Below are positions 58,317-64,000 of a DNA stretch of 64,000 nucleotides, in pieces. The stretch lies in the NCBI RefSeq assembly GCF_009905375.1, contig NW_027417574.1, positions 1-64,000 of the forward strand, read 5' to 3'. The position numbers were made by a program, and so were the translations under genes. Under the pieces are notes generated by a model. That model did no database searches and had not been told where the DNA came from. It worked only from the letters and a program-made list of their open reading frames with translations. Position 1 is the first letter of the stretch. Every line of letters starts with the position of its first letter. The DNA comes from Apium graveolens. Taxonomy: Eukaryota > Streptophyta > Magnoliopsida > Apiales > Apiaceae.

Positions 58317-59711
58317 TGTTAGGTAATGAATTACACACAGGGGGGTGAATGTGTTTTTGTGTTTTTATGCTTTTCTTGAAGTATTTATGGTTTGAACAAA
58401 GTAAATGTAAATCTTGCAGTGATATGTGTTACTACAGAATTTAAGCAAGCAATAATAGTGAACACAGATCTTTCAAAACTCACTTAATTTTATATTAAAA
58501 TTAAGAATATTTTGCTACAAAATTTCTAGGCTCTTTGTTCATAAAGAGCTTAGCTTCTTCCTTGAGAGAATACAAGATTTATGATCTAAATTGTTACATC
58601 TAACAAAAGACCAGTGTTAACTTTATATCATACTTAACTGCTGGTTTACACAGTGTATAATAAGAGATGCTAGTTACTTCAGTAAACCGTCACTTATCAT
58701 TTCCATTTTAGGAAAAGTATATCTTCCATTTATGGCTTAACATATCTTTGTATACTAACTTAATCTTGATCTTTCTTTGTCAGTTAATCTTCACCCTTGA
58801 TCTTGCACACTCTTCAAGCTGCTTTTTGTAGACTTGTCAATTCAACTGGTTGGATTATTTGTTGATTGATAATCTTGGATATTGAACTGGTCTGCAATTT
58901 GTACTTTAAGATTTTACCTCGAGATCTCTAGTTAGACATATAGAGATTTTGACATCTCGATAAGTATATTGACTTATCGAGATCTCTAATACTCCATAGT
59001 TGATTTGACTTATAGAGGGCTCTGAGTTCTCTATAAGAGAATTTGGCTTATCGAGATCTCTAATCTTCATATCTTCACTTTGACTTATCGATATCTCTGA
59101 GTTCTCTAATGACTTATTGACTTGTCGATAACTTAGAGTTCTCTAATCAATTTTAACTTGTCGATAACTCAGAGTTCTCTAGTGAACTTTGGCTTATCGA
59201 TATCTTTGAGTTCTCTAGTGAAATTTGACATATCGATAACTCAGAGTTCTCTAATGAATGTTGACTTGTCGATAACTCTGAGTTCTCTAGTCAAGAAATG
59301 ACTTGTCGATATCTCCAATCTTCATGTCTTTAATTTGGCTTGTTGATATCTCTGAGTTCTCTAGTAGCTCTCCTGAGTTCTCTATAAGTCATCCTGGAGT
59401 TCTCGAATGACTTCTCTATAACACTAAATCTATTACTTGTAGAGATAACTTAGAACATTTTCCCAAAACAGATTTATTCAACTTCAAGCTTCTTCATAAT
59501 TCTTTTGAGGCATGATCTTCTTGATCTTCTTTTAGATAGAATTCTTAGGCTTGATACTGTTGAAAGAAAAAGACTCTAGTCTGCTCTTTTGACATTTTTA
59601 CAGACTTTAAATGTTACAAGTACAAAACGCAAACTAAGATTACAATACAACTTACTTAGGGTTGTCAATTTGACTTAGTCTTGTTATTGTACAGGCATGT
59701 CTTGTACAACA
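58317..59711 (-). repeat. SIRE-B 3' LTR
   Basis: 1,395 bp, TGTTGTACAAGAC ... CCTAACA on the minus strand. It holds the ~36-bp repeats at 58950-59400. No gene. Confidence 0.85.
58950..59400 (-). repeat. About ten imperfect ~36-bp repeats in SIRE-B LTR U3
   Basis: On + the unit reads gacttgtcgataactcagag plus ttctctaatga and a short spacer. cgata-type cores recur near 59126, 59161, 59197, 59233, 59269, 59306 and 59342 (spacing 35-37), with more diverged units on the left. They sit in the U3 half of the LTR. Confidence 0.85.
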
Positions 59712-59720
59712 ATCTCCCAC
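59712..59720 (-). other. Polypurine tract of SIRE-B
   Basis: Minus-strand gtgggagat abuts TGTTGTACAAG. Confidence 0.8.
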
Positions 59721-60001
59721 AATTTGTGAGAAGATTGCTTAACATAAATTCATGCCTGTTAACAAGACTAACCCCAAGTTATAATGGAAAATAAGACTAA
59801 TATAAAAATTGAACACAATTACAATAATTGTACATTAGATGATTTTGAGTTTGAGTATTTACAAGCATCAGACAAAGATTGGAACTTCTGATTCTGCTCT
59901 AATGAGGTCTTTTAAATATACAAGAATTTCAAGTTCCTCTATGATTGGAGTACCTGTTAAAGCTTCTATTAGTTTGAGTTTGTCCTGCTTTGGATAACCA
60001 T
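59721..60001 (-). other. SIRE-B 3' untranslated spacer
   Basis: No gene. AT-rich interval between ORF2 and the PPT, like 14343-14632 in SIRE-A. Confidence 0.6.
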
Positions 60002-63000
60002 CTAACATTTCAAATTGAATCTTGAAAATGAGCCAGCTTTTACATTTAGAAATCTTCCATCTTTGGAGATTCTGCTCTTCCCTTTTGCTTTAAGTTCTTC
60101 TGATCTTTTGATATATATTTCAGTCTCCTTATCATACTTTCTCCTTTTCTCCTCATATTCTGCTTCACTCCTTGCTCTTCTTTCGTCCCTTGCAATCAAC
60201 CATTTAGGTAGAACTGATCTCCATGCTCTTGTAGCAGTATCCTTGTCCTTTAGCAAACTTATCACTCTCTTGATTTCTGTTGGAGAGAGAGTGTCCATCA
60301 AATTGCTGCCTAAAAAAGTGAAGGACCTATCTTGAAAGTAGATTCTTACTTCCTTTAGAGTAATAACCCACACTCTAACTATTTCCTCATCCAGTTGTTA
60401 AAAATAGTCTTCATCTGAATTGCACCAGTTTAAGTGTATAAAATTATTCTGCTTGAAACAATTCCAGATGGCCCTTTCAGTAACTTTAACTTTTTCAGTA
60501 GGCTTAGCTTTCTTAGGTTTTCTCCCAACAGACTTGAAATGAGTTTTGTGTGATGGTTTGACTGAAGGTAAGGTTGAGATTTTCTTAAGAGATGTTTGGC
60601 TTGTGATGATTGGAATTTTTAGAAAAGAGTTAGCAGTTTGTCTATATAGAAATTTGGGCTTAGAGGCTTGAGGTGGTTTGATGTTTAAGGTAGTTGACTT
60701 TGAGGATTGAGCTAGTTTTGTTTGGATTTTTAGGGTTTTTTGTGGTTCTGAGCCATCATGTCTTTGTTTTCTCCTTCTTTCACCTCTCCTCTTACTTTCA
60801 CCATCATTCTTTTCATCCTCCTTCCTCTCTCCACCCTTGCTTCCAGCTACCTTACTGGATTGACTTGGGTTTGAGCCAGAAGGTTTTTGATCATCTTTCT
60901 TCTGCTCATCATCATCCAAATTATCCTTGTTATTTGAGTTTTGGGCAAGTTGGCTTCAGCATCCCTTAGATATCTCCCCAATAGCTTAATCATCTCCTCA
61001 TCTTCAAAAGACTTATTCTTTTTTACCCTTAAAGTAGTTTCCAGAGTCATGATTAGCTTCTTATTGGCCATGACACATTGTTTAGGGATTTGGAAGTGTT
61101 TGAAATGTTTGGTGGTAGGATAGATGCATGACACTCCCTTGTTTGGCTGTAGGTATGCTTTTGGAAACGCAGCCACTTGAGCATTTTTCAGTTCAGCTAG
61201 CAATAGAGTGTCTTCATGGATCACAACTCTGAATTTCTTTATCAGAATATCCAACTCAGATGCCCTCCTTGAGATAGGATAATTGAGGGACACCTGCATA
61301 CACCTATCTATCCCAGAGTTAATTATATTGACCACTATCCTCTTCTCCTGAAAATTGTCTTTAGTCACCAGAAATCACCCTTAATAAATTTATTGTCATG
61401 TCCAAGGCCTTTTTATAGGTGAAGAGATTATTTTTGAGAGAAGCCCTTAGATCCTTGAGCAATTCATCAAATTCCCTACTCAGACTTGGTCCTTCAGCAT
61501 CCCTAATGAGCCTCTCCATACCAATATTTGCTTTTTGAACTAAGCTCTTTTCAGCACCTTGGACATTTTGAGTAGATGATATTGATCTTGCTATCCTAGC
61601 CTCTATCTCCCTCTTAATCTTGTTGGAAGGCATGCGAAGGGGAGTAGGAATTTCAGGCCTCACAGCTTCAGGAAGTGCAGGCAATGAAATATTAAGTTTA
61701 CCTATGATGGCTTCCAAAGCAACTGAATTTTGCATTTGTAGGTACTTGTGGGAGTCCACCAAGGATTGGATGTCTTCCTATTTACTCTTCACCAGTTTAG
61801 TGAGAGCATTCACTTGAGCTGTAAGTTGGTCATTTGAAGCTTCCAAAGTGGAGACTTGACTTTGAAGAGACTGAATCTGAAGATTGGTTAAAGTTGAACC
61901 TGGCTGATAAGAGCTTGTAGATGATGATGGGCCAAAAGTTTCTTCTACAGTCTGTTTGATGCATTTCATAAGCAAGGCAGAGGGCTCATACCTGCTGTGG
62001 TGAAGCTGTTCCAGTTTGACTTTTGAGTCATTTATATTTGTGATTTTCTTCTGGACTACTTTATGAAGAGCAATGAAGGATTATTTTAGATTTTTGACCT
62101 CCTTTTCAATGGTAGTGAGATCCATCCTAGTCATTTGATCAGCAAAGTGCTTGAACTTGGAGGTGATATGAACATGAGAAGTATTAATTTCATCCATCTT
62201 CTCATTTACCAGCTTTCTGATCTTGTCTTCGTGAGTAGTCAGTTTGACTTCAAGAGCTTTACCAAAAAGGTAAAAAGCTTTGAGTTGAGCTTTGTAAACT
62301 TCTGTAACTGCATCATATACATCTTGTGGAGTCAAGGCCTTGGCATTTCTTCCCAGAATAATGATGTATTCTTCTCTAAACCTGGCCAAGACTTGATCTA
62401 TTTCTAATACAAAGTCCTGAGATAGCCATGCATCCACATTACCATCTTGTTCTGCATCATTGACAATTTTCTCCTTTTGTTTCTCAACTTCTTCATTGTA
62501 TATAAGCATGATAGCTTGATAGTCTTGATTGCTCATGTTTGAAGTGAGTAGATGTTGTGAGATGTTTGTTAACCCAGAAATCTGCTCAACTAGGAGATCA
62601 TCTGCAGATGTAGGTTGAGAGTTTGATTCTTGTAGCCATTGTGAGAGAAGATATGGTTGTTGAGGTTGTGAGGTTGAAGGTAGGTGTGAGGTAGTAGAAC
62701 CACCTGTGACTGAAGTCACAGTTTTACTCATAGATTGCTCTGTGTTTATAACAATGTGTTGTCCTCCACTTGTAGTGGGAACCTCCAATTGAATTAGAGG
62801 GAATTTGACTGGGTTACTGTAATGTACACCAACCTCAAACCTTTGTGCTTCTCGCAAAGCACTGTCACTTGAATATGAAAAAACTTGCCTCTCCCACAGC
62901 AAAAGCATTGGCAATTGTACTCCAAGCATCAATTGTCAATGCAATTTCTGCTAGGGTTTTGAGAGGAGTTGTTCCTGGAACAGGAACCTCCAATTGAATT

Positions 63001-64000
63001 GGAGAGGATTTAGATAGCTCCCTCTTAGGAGTACTACCCTCAAACCTTACAGTCTGTGAAGACTGATTTGCACATGAAGGTGCATTTGTAACATCCATGG
63101 GGTCTTCAGTAAAAATTGATGAATCTCCTATGGTTTTGATGGTGTCATCAAGGTCTACCCCAGCTAGTAGCCTCTCACCATCTGATTGTAGTGTCTGGGT
63201 GTGAACAAGGTTTCTTGAACCAAATCACTTGATTTAGCTTGCACCTGAGAATTGGATTCAAGTGTTGTAGGTAGAGAAGAAATTTATGAGATTAGAACTT
63301 ATTTTTAGAAGTGAGTGTTGACAGCTCCCCCTAAATGGATGAGGGAACTTCAAAAGATGTGCCCTCATTGTGTGTGTCATCCTTATTTCTTCTGCCATAC
63401 ACTTGGATTAGATCAAGTGCAGGCTGTGCAGACTCTGTACATGATGCATTAGGGTGAATGCTCTTTTCAATAGACATACCCTGTTCAGAGGATGTATCTA
63501 GAGTCTGTTTAATTCCCATATTTACAACTGCATCCTTTTGGGAGGACACAGAGGTGGTTTGAGTGGTCAGCTCAGATTTCTTACTCTTCTTTGATCCTCA
63601 CCACTCTCATTCATAATTGTTAAGGTTACCTCCTTTCTCATCCTTTTACTCACCTCATCCTTTTGAGAAGATGAGGTGGTTGGTTTCCTACCTGCTAATG
63701 GTTTTGAAGAAACAGGCTCAACATGGGTAGGTTCTTGTGGGGGTGCCTATGTTTGTGCTTCTATAGGATCGTACTAGGTTGACTTGCACTTGTTCTCATA
63801 TCTGGCATAGAATAAGGGTAAGTCTTAAATCTTTCAATCATGAAAGGTGTTAACTTAAGACTTACTGGAACCTTATTCTTGGTAAGAAGTGATCCAAATT
63901 GAATTTTAGATACTTGCTTACAGTTTCCAATTAGTGACATGTTTAAACCTTCTAGCAAATGTATGTCATTAACTTAATAGTTTAAAGCTGACATAATAAA
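60002..64000 (-). pseudogene. SIRE-B post-pol ORF2, broken
   Basis: Minus-strand counterpart of SIRE-A ORF2, read mostly in one frame with stops and at least two shifts (near 61368 and 63000-63550). From N to C: LEGLNMSLIGNCKQV (63958-63761); Ser/Thr-rich linker pieces; a large part at 62932-62081 with QQPYLLSQWLQ, DAWLSQDFVLEIDQVLARF and PQDVYDAVTEVYKAQL; a coiled-coil-like piece (61975-61778, LQSQVSTLEASNDQL); 61762-61361; 61368-60847 with INSGIDRCMQVSLNYP; a Lys/Gln-rich piece; and a C-terminal part (60373-60002) starting MWVITLKEV. Function unknown; envelope-like by position only. Confidence 0.65.

Larger units (their letters stand above)
58317..64000 (-). mobile_element. SIRE-B, Ty1/Copia element, 3' part
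   Basis: Minus-strand element of which the window holds the 3' LTR (58317-59711), PPT and most of the post-pol ORF. The element continues beyond 64000. Left-flank candidate TSD: taccc (58312-58316). The LTR end contains attcacccccc on the minus strand, typical of Copia LTRs. Confidence 0.8.

Noticed and set aside
58950..59400. CRISPR array
   Set aside because: Spacers are not unique, units are imperfect, and the context is a plant LTR.

Overview
The window is nuclear DNA of a flowering plant, very probably a eudicot with a large repeat-rich genome. It is AT-rich and consists almost entirely of nested LTR retrotransposons. I see no host protein gene, rRNA, tRNA or CRISPR array. SIRE-type Copia elements with a long extra ORF, plus Athila and Tekay Gypsy elements, fit Asteraceae/Apiaceae-like genomes, but I cannot name the species from the sequence.

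Layout by nesting. Left edge: a partial SIRE-like LTR (1-842), then the decayed integrase end, polypurine tract and LTR of an old Tekay element (1420-2808). Level 1: Tekay-A (Ty3/Gypsy, + strand) starts at 2809. Its 5' LTR is split into 2809-3972 and 49995-52313, and its broken leader ORF, gag and pol follow at 52505-55290. Level 2: SIRE-A (Ty1/Copia, + strand, 3973-49989, TSD tatta) sits inside that LTR. Level 3: a 5'-truncated Athila (Ty3/Gypsy, + strand, 14673-49429, TSD catgt) sits in the 3' LTR of SIRE-A. Level 4: two complete Tekay elements lie inverted in the Athila: Tekay-B (15316-28026, TSD caaag) in its protease and Tekay-C (32274-45841, TSD agttc) in its third ORF. On the right, the remaining scrap of the Tekay-A 3' LTR (55291-55505) is cut by the LTR of Tekay-D (55506-58316), which is cut by SIRE-B (minus strand, 58317 to beyond the window).

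Coding state. Tekay-C has one uninterrupted 1,571-codon gag-pol with every catalytic motif I looked for. It is the only element here that looks potentially autonomous. All other gag-pol genes carry stops, frameshifts or deletions, and SIRE-A integrase has also lost a catalytic Asp.

Most interesting points: (i) arrays of a 16-bp palindrome (arms CTGAGCG/CGCTCAG) in a 41-bp period, present both in the Athila LTR and between its pol and third ORF; (ii) a leader ORF between primer-binding site and gag in all three Tekay elements whose leader is visible, at nearly constant distance from the PBS and with splice-like signals around it; (iii) promoter-like sequence in front of the downstream ORF in both SIRE-A and the Athila; (iv) a 9-mer that recurs in SIRE-A coding DNA and, as its reverse complement, in the LTR U3; (v) short U3 repeats that differ completely among the three SIRE-type LTRs. 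LTR divergence was judged by eye on short stretches only.
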